From Polyangium sp. y55x31 (lineage in GTDB: Bacteria; Myxococcota_A; Polyangia; Polyangiales; Polyangiaceae): a stretch of 64,000 bases of DNA. A program made the translations under genes and the position numbers. The notes beneath the pieces are model-generated. The model searched no databases and was not told the DNA's origin. It saw only the letters and a program-made list of their open reading frames with translations. Below are positions 17,288-24,950 of the stretch, in pieces. Location of the stretch: the NCBI RefSeq assembly GCF_029946505.1, contig NZ_JARZHG010000006.1:310001-374000 (forward strand), read 5' to 3'. The number at the start of each line of letters is the position of its first letter. Within the stretch, counting starts at the first letter, position 1.

Positions 17288-19045
17288 ATGTACCGCCACG
17301 TTCGTCGGGGCAGCGCGATCGGCTGCGCCCTCGCCCTCCTGCTCGGCACAGCGACGAGCGCCCACGCCGACGAGCTCGAGCTCGATTGGAGCGGCCGCAT
17401 CCAGAGCGATCTGCGCTTCCGCATGCAGCCCGTGGGCGTGGGCGACTGGTATTCGCGGCAGGAGCTGCCGGCGGGCGTCGAGCGCAACTGGAATACGCTC
17501 GGCCTGAAGCTCGAGGCGAATTACGGCCGGTTCCACGGCGTCGCGGCGGTCGATTTCGTGTGGAGCGGGTATCCCGAGCGAATGACGGCCATCGGCGACC
17601 TCTCGCGCATCGAGAAGGCCGACCCGTACCGCCTCGAAGCGCGCGCGGTCTACATGGAGGCCGAGGGCATTTTCGTGAAGGGGCTCGACCTGCGCATCGG
17701 CCAGCAGGTCGTCTCCTGGGGCGTCGGTGATCAGTTCAACCCGACGAACAATTTGAACTCCGACGATCTGCGTGATCCGCTGCTCTTCGGCCGGCAAATC
17801 GCCAATTTCATGGTGAAGGCCGATTACTGGATCAACGAGGACTGGTCGATCTCCGGCGTGCTCGTGCCGATCTTCAAGCCCGCGATGCTGCCGCTCTCCG
17901 GCTCGCTCGCGGTGGCGCAGCTCGACCGATTGCCGTTCGTCTCGGATTCGCTGCGTCAGCGCGTGGTCGCCGAGCAGGCCGCGGCGCAGACGCTGTTCGG
18001 GCATCCGACGATCATCGGCAACGTGACGCCCGTGATGCCCGAGCCGACGTTCGACAACATGCAGGTCGCCTACCGGATCGCGGGCACGATCAAGGAGCAC
18101 GACATCGCGCTCTCGTATTACAACGGCCGCACGGATTTCCCGCAGCCGCGCAGCAACCACACGCGGCAGGCCCTCGGAAGGCGCTGTAACCCGAGCGATC
18201 CGAACGATTGCATCGAAGGGATGCTGCTCACCGACGTGACGCTCGAGTACCCGCGGATGCACGTCTACGGGCTGAACGCCACGGGCGAGGTGAACCCGTT
18301 CTCGTGGATTTCGGAGGAGATCAACGGGATCGGGTATCGCTTCGAAGGCGCGCTCGTGGTGCCGCAGAGCCAGTCGATCCGGCTGACGAACGACGAGCTC
18401 GCGCTCGGGATCCCGCAGGCCACCGGCGAATACGATTACGACGGCGACGGGCAGCCCGGCGCGGCCGGCGGGCGGCAGCCGCTCGTGGTGGACGATACGC
18501 CGTTCTTGAAATGGGTGCTCGGCCTCGATTATACGTTCGGCGAGCACGTGTACGTGAACGCCATGTGGGTGCACGGGCTCGTGGACGAATACGGCGCGGG
18601 CGATTGGATCAAGGAAGGGTACGTGGTCCGGCAGAGCGGCGTGATCGACGGGTCGAACGTGCTCGCCTGCGCGCTCTCGAAGAACGGCGAGACGTGCTCG
18701 CGGGAGATCCTGCGGCCGCGGCTCGGCGATTACGTGGTGCTCGGGGCCGATTTCAAGTTTGCGAACCAGGCGGGCATGTTCCGGCTGTTCACGATCCTCG
18801 ACGCGACGCCGCTCGTGGAGGAGACGTGGGACGACGAGCAGGGGAAACGTGTGCGTCGGACGATCTCGCCGCTCAGCGCGGAAGGGTTCTCGATGGTCGT
18901 CTTCCCGGAGCTCGATTACAACTTCGGCAATGGCCTGGAGCTCGCGGCGGGCGCCCTGCTCCAGCTCGGCAAGCCCTACACGAAGTTCGGCTCCCCGGAG
19001 ACGGGCGGGTCGACCGTGTTCACCCGCGCCAAGTACAGCTTCTAG
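17288..19045 (+). CDS. DUF1302-family outer-membrane beta-barrel protein
   Basis: The 585-residue product has a signal peptide ending SAHA near residue 26, then alternating hydrophobic/polar strands and a final aromatic residue (KYSF), the usual end of an outer-membrane barrel. The segment GLDLRIGQQVVSWG followed by QFNPTNNLN is characteristic of DUF1302 proteins, which occur with RND transporters and DUF1329 or LolA-like partners. Here the partner is LolA-like instead of DUF1329. It is likely the outer-membrane acceptor or channel of the three-gene system. It lies 99 bases after the preceding gene, with a stem-loop between. Confidence 0.85.
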   Translation: MYRHVRRGSAIGCALALLLGTATSAHADELELDWSGRIQSDLRFRMQPVGVGDWYSRQELPAGVERNWNTLGLKLEANYGRFHGVAAVDFVWSGYPERMTAIGDLSRIEKADPYRLEARAVYMEAEGIFVKGLDLRIGQQVVSWGVGDQFNPTNNLNSDDLRDPLLFGRQIANFMVKADYWINEDWSISGVLVPIFKPAMLPLSGSLAVAQLDRLPFVSDSLRQRVVAEQAAAQTLFGHPTIIGNVTPVMPEPTFDNMQVAYRIAGTIKEHDIALSYYNGRTDFPQPRSNHTRQALGRRCNPSDPNDCIEGMLLTDVTLEYPRMHVYGLNATGEVNPFSWISEEINGIGYRFEGALVVPQSQSIRLTNDELALGIPQATGEYDYDGDGQPGAAGGRQPLVVDDTPFLKWVLGLDYTFGEHVYVNAMWVHGLVDEYGAGDWIKEGYVVRQSGVIDGSNVLACALSKNGETCSREILRPRLGDYVVLGADFKFANQAGMFRLFTILDATPLVEETWDDEQGKRVRRTISPLSAEGFSMVVFPELDYNFGNGLELAAGALLQLGKPYTKFGSPETGGSTVFTRAKYSF

Positions 19046-19085
19046 AATATTGCGTCCCGGCTATCCGCCGCGGTAAGTGTGGGCC

Positions 19086-20993
19086 ATGTTGCGGCTTTGG
19101 GCCTTCGTCGTTCTCGCGGCGCTCGCCGGTTGTGGGGAGCCCAGTGGGCGCGCTTCGCCGCTCACGGCAGCCCGCGGGCTCGCCGTGACGGCGCTGCCGA
19201 AAGCCTCCGCCGCGGCGTTCGTCCCGACGAACGATCCGCCGCCGGTCATCGAGTCGTGCACGGACTCGCCCGCGTTCGCGCTCTTCGTCTCGCCGCGCAA
19301 CCCGCGCCCCGGAAAGCCGCTCAAGGTCATCGCGGTCGCCGACGAAGCGAGCGCGGGGGCGCTGGTCGTGCAGGACGGAAGCGGAAAAACGGTGGTTCGC
19401 GCGGACGAGCGGCGCGGCGCAGGGCCGTACTTCTGGACCGCGACCGTGCCCGCGCCCGAGGCAGGGACGCTGCGCGTGGTGCTCGCGGAGGCGCAGGCGG
19501 CGCGCGCGTGCAAGGACGTGACGATCGACGACGCGGACGAGCCGCTGCGGGCCGCGCGCGGGATGTGGCCCGTCTCCGGGGCGTGGGGGACGGCGACGGA
19601 AAACCTGTATGCGGCGTGGATCGAGGCGCTCTTCGACGCGCCGCTCGGCGAGCCGCTCACGTTCCCGGCGCTGCACGAGGCGCTCCGCGATCCGAAGCGG
19701 AACTTGCTGCACGATCACCTCGGCCGCGGCGAGGACGACGCAGGGCCGGACGCGCCGGTGCTCGATCCGGACTGCGCGGATCTGCCCTACGCGCTCAGGG
19801 CTTATTTTGCGTTCAAAATGGAGCTCCCGTTCGCGTACTCGTCGTGCACGCGCGGCGGAGGCGGGCGGGCGCCGTTCTGCAAGCGGCCACGATCGAACCT
19901 CGAATGGCCGCGGCACGCGCGCACCGATCCGATGGCGGGCTTCGCGGAGTTCGTGCGCACGACGCTCGCGGACACGGTGCACTCGGGGACGGGACGGACC
20001 GCGGGCGACGACGACGAGACGGATTTTTATCCGGTTCGTCTCGATGAACGAGCGCTGCGGCCGGGGACGATCTACGCGGATCCGTACGGGCACGTGCTCG
20101 TCGTGGTGAAGCGGGTGCCGCAGACGAGCGAGCGCGCGGGGATGCTGCTCGCAGTGGACGGGCAGCCAGACGGGACGGTGGCGCGGCGAAGGTACTGGCG
20201 CGGGAACTTTCTCTTCGCGCTCGATCCTTCACTCGGGAGCCCCGGCTTCAAGCGGTTCCGGCCGCTCGTGATCGAGCGCGGGGTGCTGCGGCCGCTGTCG
20301 AACCAGGAGATCGCCGCGCACCCCGAGCACGGGGATCACGCGATGGAGCAGTACGAGCACGGCGTGGAGGGGTTTTACGATCGCGTGGACGACGTGCTCT
20401 CGCCGCTGCCGCTCGATCCGAAGCGCGCGCTGGTCGAGACGATCGACGCGCTGGAAGAGCAGGTGAAGGGGCGCGTCGTGTCCGTGGAGAACGGGCGGAA
20501 ATACCGGCAAGGCGGCGGCAAGTCGGTGGAGATGCCCGACGGCGCGAGCATCTTCGAGACGGTGGGGCCGTGGGAGGATTTCTCCACGCCGTCGCGGGAT
20601 CTGAGGCTGCTCGTGGCGATCGACGTGGCCCGCGCGCTGCCCGCGCGCGTCGAGCGGAGGCCGGAGCGGTACGCGATGCCGCCGGGAAAAACGGCGGCCG
20701 AGGTGCGCGCCGAGCTCGACACGACGCTCGCGCAGGAGCTCGAAACACGGCGTTTTTCGTACGTGCGTAGTGATGGGTCGTCGTTCTCGCTCTCGCTCGC
20801 GGACGTGGTCGCGCGGTCCGAGCTCCTGGAGGTCGGATACAACCCGAACGACTGTCCCGAGGTGCGCTGGGGCGCGAAGGAAGGCACGGACGAGGCGTCG
20901 ACGTGCAAGATGCGGGCGCCGTGGAAGCAGCTCTCGCGCATGCGCAAGGTGCGGAGCTGGTTCAAGGAGCGACGGCGGCCGGCGCGCGGCTAA
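19086..20993 (+). CDS. Lipoprotein with papain-like (NlpC/transglutaminase-like) motifs
   Basis: The 635-residue product starts at ATG 19086 with a lipoprotein signal and lipobox LAGC (about 14-18). The central part has DCADLPYALRAYFAF, and about 110 residues later DPYGHVLVVVKRV. This Cys...His order and the 'GHV' strand are typical of NlpC/P60 and related papain-like folds, which cleave or transfer peptide bonds in the cell wall. The catalytic assignment is an inference. An N-terminal beta-rich region precedes it and a charged C-terminal third follows. Its stop overlaps the next gene's stop by four bases in convergent orientation. Confidence 0.72.
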   Translation: MLRLWAFVVLAALAGCGEPSGRASPLTAARGLAVTALPKASAAAFVPTNDPPPVIESCTDSPAFALFVSPRNPRPGKPLKVIAVADEASAGALVVQDGSGKTVVRADERRGAGPYFWTATVPAPEAGTLRVVLAEAQAARACKDVTIDDADEPLRAARGMWPVSGAWGTATENLYAAWIEALFDAPLGEPLTFPALHEALRDPKRNLLHDHLGRGEDDAGPDAPVLDPDCADLPYALRAYFAFKMELPFAYSSCTRGGGGRAPFCKRPRSNLEWPRHARTDPMAGFAEFVRTTLADTVHSGTGRTAGDDDETDFYPVRLDERALRPGTIYADPYGHVLVVVKRVPQTSERAGMLLAVDGQPDGTVARRRYWRGNFLFALDPSLGSPGFKRFRPLVIERGVLRPLSNQEIAAHPEHGDHAMEQYEHGVEGFYDRVDDVLSPLPLDPKRALVETIDALEEQVKGRVVSVENGRKYRQGGGKSVEMPDGASIFETVGPWEDFSTPSRDLRLLVAIDVARALPARVERRPERYAMPPGKTAAEVRAELDTTLAQELETRRFSYVRSDGSSFSLSLADVVARSELLEVGYNPNDCPEVRWGAKEGTDEASTCKMRAPWKQLSRMRKVRSWFKERRRPARG

Positions 20994-21949
20994 AGGACGG
21001 CAGCGCGGCTCATGCGTAGAAGAAGTTTGAGCAGGAAAGGTCGGCCGGTGTCGGGCTCGCGGACGTAGGCGTCGCCGGACGCGAGGCGACGCTCGGCGGC
21101 GGCGAATGCCGGGACGTGGCGGAGGCGGGCGGGGATACGAGGGTAGGCGCGGCGGATCGCGAGGATCGAGGCGTCGACGCGTGCTTGCTCACGAGACCCG
21201 AACGGCAGGCCGAATCCTTCACGCAGCGCTTCGGGCAAGAGCGACGCGGTCATCGTCGTGTACCAGCGCCACGCGAGGCCGAGCGCGGGGTGCGGCGGCG
21301 CGAGGAGGTAGTCCGCAAGCTCGCGCGCGGGCGTGGTGACGGCGATCGAGCCCGAGCGAATCGTGTCGTCGAAGGAGCGCTCGAACGCGGCGTAGGAGTC
21401 CGGCAGGTCCTCCTCTTCGAGCCCGAAGAGGAGCGCGAAGCGCCGCGATTCCGCGTAATACTCGTCCTTCTCGTGCTCTTCGAGCGGATCGATGACGAGC
21501 TCGTAGGCGCGCACCGCGTTGATGATCAAGGTCGTGAAGACCCAGCGCAGCGCGCCCTCGTCGTTCGCCCGGTAGTGCGTGCCCGCGGGCCAGGAGCCGG
21601 CCGGCGCGGTGATCACGCCGGTCACGCGCTCGTGGATCGTGTGCACGGCCCGCGCCGAGCGGAGGGCGCGTTCGAGCGGGCCGAAGATCATCGCGTAGAC
21701 GTTCTCGAAGGTGCGCAGGAAGCGGCCGAAGGTGTCCTCGCGCGTGACCGAGTGCTCGGAGACGCCGTACGCGACGAAGGGATGCGCGAGCTGCTGGAGC
21801 GCGGCCGCGCCGCCTGCGAGGAAGACGACACCCTCGCGCGCGATGTGCCAGGTCCGACTCGTGGGGCCGAACAGGCCCACGCGCGGCTCGACGACCGAGC
21901 TTTTCACGAGGTCGAGGCACCGTTCGAGATCTGCCCTCGTCACCGCCAT
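20990..21949 (-). CDS. Oxygenase MpaB family protein (DUF2236)
   Basis: The 319-residue protein contains family features: GGAAALQQLAHPFVAYGVSEHS near the N-terminus, then RTFENVYAMIFG, VHTIHERVTG and WVFTTLI. The conserved histidines in these segments bind heme in characterised relatives such as latex-clearing protein and MpaB-type enzymes. Members are oxygenases or of unknown function, and no substrate can be read here. There is no signal peptide. The ATG at 21949 has GAGGTGGG upstream. The gene stands alone between convergent and same-strand neighbours. Confidence 0.85.
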   Translation of the reverse strand: MAVTRADLERCLDLVKSSVVEPRVGLFGPTSRTWHIAREGVVFLAGGAAALQQLAHPFVAYGVSEHSVTREDTFGRFLRTFENVYAMIFGPLERALRSARAVHTIHERVTGVITAPAGSWPAGTHYRANDEGALRWVFTTLIINAVRAYELVIDPLEEHEKDEYYAESRRFALLFGLEEEDLPDSYAAFERSFDDTIRSGSIAVTTPARELADYLLAPPHPALGLAWRWYTTMTASLLPEALREGFGLPFGSREQARVDASILAIRRAYPRIPARLRHVPAFAAAERRLASGDAYVREPDTGRPFLLKLLLRMSRAAVL

Positions 21950-22010
21950 GGGTCCCACCTCACCCTTGTGATGCGGCTGGAAGCGGGCGGACGCTAGTTT
22001 TTTCCGAAGG

Positions 22011-22787
22011 TTAGCGTCGGTCTGCGAAGGGCTTGCAACCAATGGCCGCCCCGGTCGCTCGCGCCTCCGTTCGGGCCGTATCGAGCGCCTCCGTGAGCCG
22101 CTTGCGGTTCGCGGGCGGGAGCGAGGTGTCCGCGAGATCGGCGCGGAGCCGCGCGGCGAGCTCGAGCTGGAGGTCGTACGTCTTCTGCAGCTCGCGCGCG
22201 TGCTGGTCCCGATCCTTGCCCCGCGCGCTCTCGGCCCGCCCCTTGCCGAGCGCGATCTCGGTGAAGAGCGCGGAGGTGTCGCGCGGCGGATCGTAGACGT
22301 AGAGGCCCTGGCATCGATCGGCGCGCGGGCCGATGAGCACATGCGCCTGCCGGCCTCCGGCGCGCTTGCGGCGCTCGTCCTGATCGCCGAGGAACGCGAT
22401 CTTGTAGTTGCGCACCGAGGCCCCGACAATCGAGCTGTAGCCGGGCCCCTCGGCGTCCGCCTCGCTCGGCAGCTCGATCCCGACGAATGCCTTCTCCAGG
22501 CACGCGCGGAAACGTCCGGTGTCACGATCGCTCCGGCTCTCGCCCGTCGGTTCGAGCGTAGTGACGCGGGCGCTCTCGATGACCTCGGAGGCCGCGATTT
22601 CGAGGTCGAGCGTGGCCATGTACTCGCCCTGGAAGCCCGAGGCCTCGTACTCCTCCTCCCAGCACGCGACGACGGGCCGGAGGTGCCCCGGGGTCGCCGC
22701 GGCGACGAGCTCCGTCGCGAGCCGTTGCGGCGAGGCGCAGCCGAGAAGGCCGCTCACGAGGGCCGCGGACACGAGCACGCGGCTCAC
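22011..22787 (-). CDS. Predicted lipoprotein, second gene of a coupled pair
   Basis: The 258-residue product has signal MSRVLVSAALVSGLLGC with Cys17. The domain after it has regularly spaced hydrophobic strands and a long coiled helix near the end (ELQKTYDLQLELAARLRADL). Two cysteines near the middle and one at the end could pair. No family is recognised. GTG 22787 overlaps the stop of the upstream small lipoprotein by four bases, so the two are translationally coupled. AAGGA precedes the start. Confidence 0.72.
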   Translation of the reverse strand: MSRVLVSAALVSGLLGCASPQRLATELVAAATPGHLRPVVACWEEEYEASGFQGEYMATLDLEIAASEVIESARVTTLEPTGESRSDRDTGRFRACLEKAFVGIELPSEADAEGPGYSSIVGASVRNYKIAFLGDQDERRKRAGGRQAHVLIGPRADRCQGLYVYDPPRDTSALFTEIALGKGRAESARGKDRDQHARELQKTYDLQLELAARLRADLADTSLPPANRKRLTEALDTARTEARATGAAIGCKPFADRR

Positions 22788-23029
22788 CGAGCGCGTCCTT
22801 CCTTCTTCGCGCCGCTCCCGGCGTCACCCGTGAGGATGGTGCTTTGGATGACGCCGTAGTCGGGGTACTGCCGGGTCGCCTCGCGAACGCCGATGTAGCG
22901 GATCGTTGTGGCCGCGTTGCGATCGTCGTAATGCTTGGCCATGTCGAGCTCGCGCTGGCACCCGAACAGGGCAAGCGGAAAAAGCCACGTGGGCCATGTC
23001 GATCGAGGAAAGCGACCACGCAGGCCCAT
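22784..23029 (-). CDS. Small predicted lipoprotein, first gene of a coupled pair
   Basis: An 81-residue product with an N-terminal basic and hydrophobic stretch and a lipobox-like LALFGC near residue 24. The rest is short and charged (HYDDRNAATTIRYIGVREATRQYPD). Its stop overlaps the GTG of the following lipoprotein gene by four bases, which argues that both are real and made together. The function is unknown. Confidence 0.65.
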   Translation of the reverse strand: MGLRGRFPRSTWPTWLFPLALFGCQRELDMAKHYDDRNAATTIRYIGVREATRQYPDYGVIQSTILTGDAGSGAKKEGRAR

Positions 23030-23117
23030 GATGCGGCGACCCTAGCAGATTTTCCCACGAGCGAACGAGCGTCGTCGTAGACGGCGGGTCGCTCCGGCAA
23101 CTAGGCTGAGGACATCG

Positions 23118-24950
23118 GTGGAAACGCTTGCGGATCGGATTGCACGTGACGGCCCGTTGAACGAGCTCGACGCCGTCGGCTGGATCATTCGGCTCACGAA
23201 GAAGCTCGAAGCGCTGCATTCGCGGGGGCAGGCGCACGGCGGCGTGTCGCCCGCGGCCGTCAAGACGGCGGCCGTGCCGCGCACCTCGCTCGGGATGCTC
23301 GTGGCCAGCGCCTCCGCGCCGAGCCGCATCGACTTCCACTCGCCGGAGCGGACCCTCAAAGGGACCAAGGCCCTCGCCGACGACACATGGGCCGCAGCCG
23401 CGACGCTCTACACGCTCCTGACGGGCACGAGCCCCTTCCACGCGAGCGACGAGGACGGCATCCGGCAGAAGGTCGTGTCGGCGTCGCCCGCGCCGCTCTC
23501 GACGTTCGATGTCGGCGACGACGATCTGCAGCACATCCTCGATGCCGCGTTCGAGCGTGATGCGAGTCGCCGCGCCTCGACGATCACCGCGCTCCGGCAG
23601 GCGCTCGAGTCGTGGCACCCGGATCCGACGGTGAAGGATCTGCCGGCGCTCGTCGACGATCAGCTCGAAGAGGACGACGACGAGGCGCGCACGGTCATGC
23701 GCGCATTGCCCAACATGACGGCGGTGCGCTCGGCGATGGGGAAGCGCGAGCCCGGCCCGGCGCCGCCCACGCGGGCGACGGCGCAGACGGTGCCGAACAT
23801 GCCGGCAGTCACCGCGCTCGCAGCCGCGACGGTGCCCGGCGCGCCGCTGCCGAAGGCGCACGATCTGCTCGAGGACGACGACGAGAACGCGAAGACGTCG
23901 CTCATGAAGGTGCCGATGGTGCCGATGCGGAAGCCGGCGCCGTCCGCGCCGAACCACGCAGCCGTCGGGCCGGCCTCCTCGAACGGGCCCGCGTCGACCG
24001 GCGTGCGTCCGGTCGGTCCGCAAGTGGGCCCGGCGTTCGGCATGATGGGCCGCGCGCCCGGTGGCCCTGCTGCGCGTGCAGCGACGAAACCTGCCGTCGC
24101 CGGCGCGCGTCCCGTGCAGGGCGCAGCGCCGGCCGCAGCCGCGAAGACACCCCTCGCGCCGCCGGTGGGCGGCATCTCCCGCGAGGCCGTCATCGACGAC
24201 GGCGACGACGACGAAGCCACGGTGATGCGCGAGGCGCCGCTCGAGCTGCTGATGCAGACGACGAACGACGCCGGCGGCGACGCGGATCGCGCGACGCCCG
24301 TGAATACGATCTCGGCCGAGGTCGCCGCGGCGGCCGCAGGTTCGGTGATCCGCGACGAACCCACGCCGCCGGCGCACCACGCCATCGACGACGAAGCCAC
24401 GGTGATGCGCGAGTTGCCGGAGCCGCCGCCGCCCGCGCTCGAACCCGCGCCCCTGCCCGTGCCGGCGCCCGACATGCGCGCGCCCGAGCCGACGATGCTG
24501 CTGCCCGAGGAGAGCTCGTCGACGTCGCTGCCCGCGAACCTCGCGGACCTCGCGCCGCAACCGCAGCCGCAACCGTTGCCGGATCTCTTCGCGAGCGTCT
24601 CCGACGAGCGCCCGCCGCTCTCTCCCGAGCAAGCGATGCGCGCGTCGGCGATGCCGCAGCCGTCGCCGTTCGCCGCCCCGCGGGAGAGCGCTCCTTCGCC
24701 GTACGGCGTTCCGCGAGACAGCGCGCCTTCGCCCTACGGCATCCCGCGAGACAGCGCGCCTTCGCCGTACGGCGTGCCGCGGGAGAGCGCTCCTTCGCCG
24801 CGGGTCACGCCTCCCCCGCCGGTCGTGATGCAGCCCGCGCAGCCGGCACCGCCGCCGAGCGCCGCGAAGGGCTTGCTGCTCGGCATGCTCATCGCGCTCG
24901 TGCTGCTCCTCGCGGGCGTCGGTATTTACTTCACGATCCTGAAGAAGTGA
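23118..24950 (+). CDS. Membrane-anchored pseudokinase with acidic-Thr-Val-Met-Arg repeats
   Basis: The 610-residue protein starts at GTG 23118 with only the C-lobe of a Hanks-type kinase (to about 165). There is no glycine loop or ATP-binding Lys, and the catalytic loop reads HGGVSPAAV (40-48) instead of HRDLKPANV; DFG is absent. SPER (75-78) and DDTWAAAATLYTLLTG still match kinase subdomains VIII-IX. A long disordered Pro/Ala region follows with four acidic motifs around Thr192, Thr260, Thr368 and Thr428 (the last two are DDEATVMRE). It also has four 11-residue tandem repeats of the type RDSAPSPYGVP (24681-24812) and one C-terminal transmembrane helix. It is probably a scaffold rather than an enzyme. 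The active Ser/Thr kinase at 11943 is on the same strand but distant. Confidence 0.82.
   Translation: METLADRIARDGPLNELDAVGWIIRLTKKLEALHSRGQAHGGVSPAAVKTAAVPRTSLGMLVASASAPSRIDFHSPERTLKGTKALADDTWAAAATLYTLLTGTSPFHASDEDGIRQKVVSASPAPLSTFDVGDDDLQHILDAAFERDASRRASTITALRQALESWHPDPTVKDLPALVDDQLEEDDDEARTVMRALPNMTAVRSAMGKREPGPAPPTRATAQTVPNMPAVTALAAATVPGAPLPKAHDLLEDDDENAKTSLMKVPMVPMRKPAPSAPNHAAVGPASSNGPASTGVRPVGPQVGPAFGMMGRAPGGPAARAATKPAVAGARPVQGAAPAAAAKTPLAPPVGGISREAVIDDGDDDEATVMREAPLELLMQTTNDAGGDADRATPVNTISAEVAAAAAGSVIRDEPTPPAHHAIDDEATVMRELPEPPPPALEPAPLPVPAPDMRAPEPTMLLPEESSSTSLPANLADLAPQPQPQPLPDLFASVSDERPPLSPEQAMRASAMPQPSPFAAPRESAPSPYGVPRDSAPSPYGIPRDSAPSPYGVPRESAPSPRVTPPPPVVMQPAQPAPPPSAAKGLLLGMLIALVLLLAGVGIYFTILKK
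24681..24812 (+). repeat. Four 33-base tandem repeats inside the pseudokinase gene
   Basis: In-frame units start at 24681, 24714, 24747 and 24780, each coding for 11 residues of the pattern R[ED]SAPSPYG[VI]P; the last is partial and ends RVTP. The units differ by only a few bases, so unit number may vary between strains. Confidence 0.9.

Noticed and set aside
21949-22525. N-terminal extension of the MpaB-like gene
   Set aside because: The extension overlaps another gene, has shadow composition, and the ATG at 21949 has a good RBS.
24681-24812. CRISPR or insertion repeat
   Set aside because: The units are in frame within the pseudokinase and encode a protein repeat.
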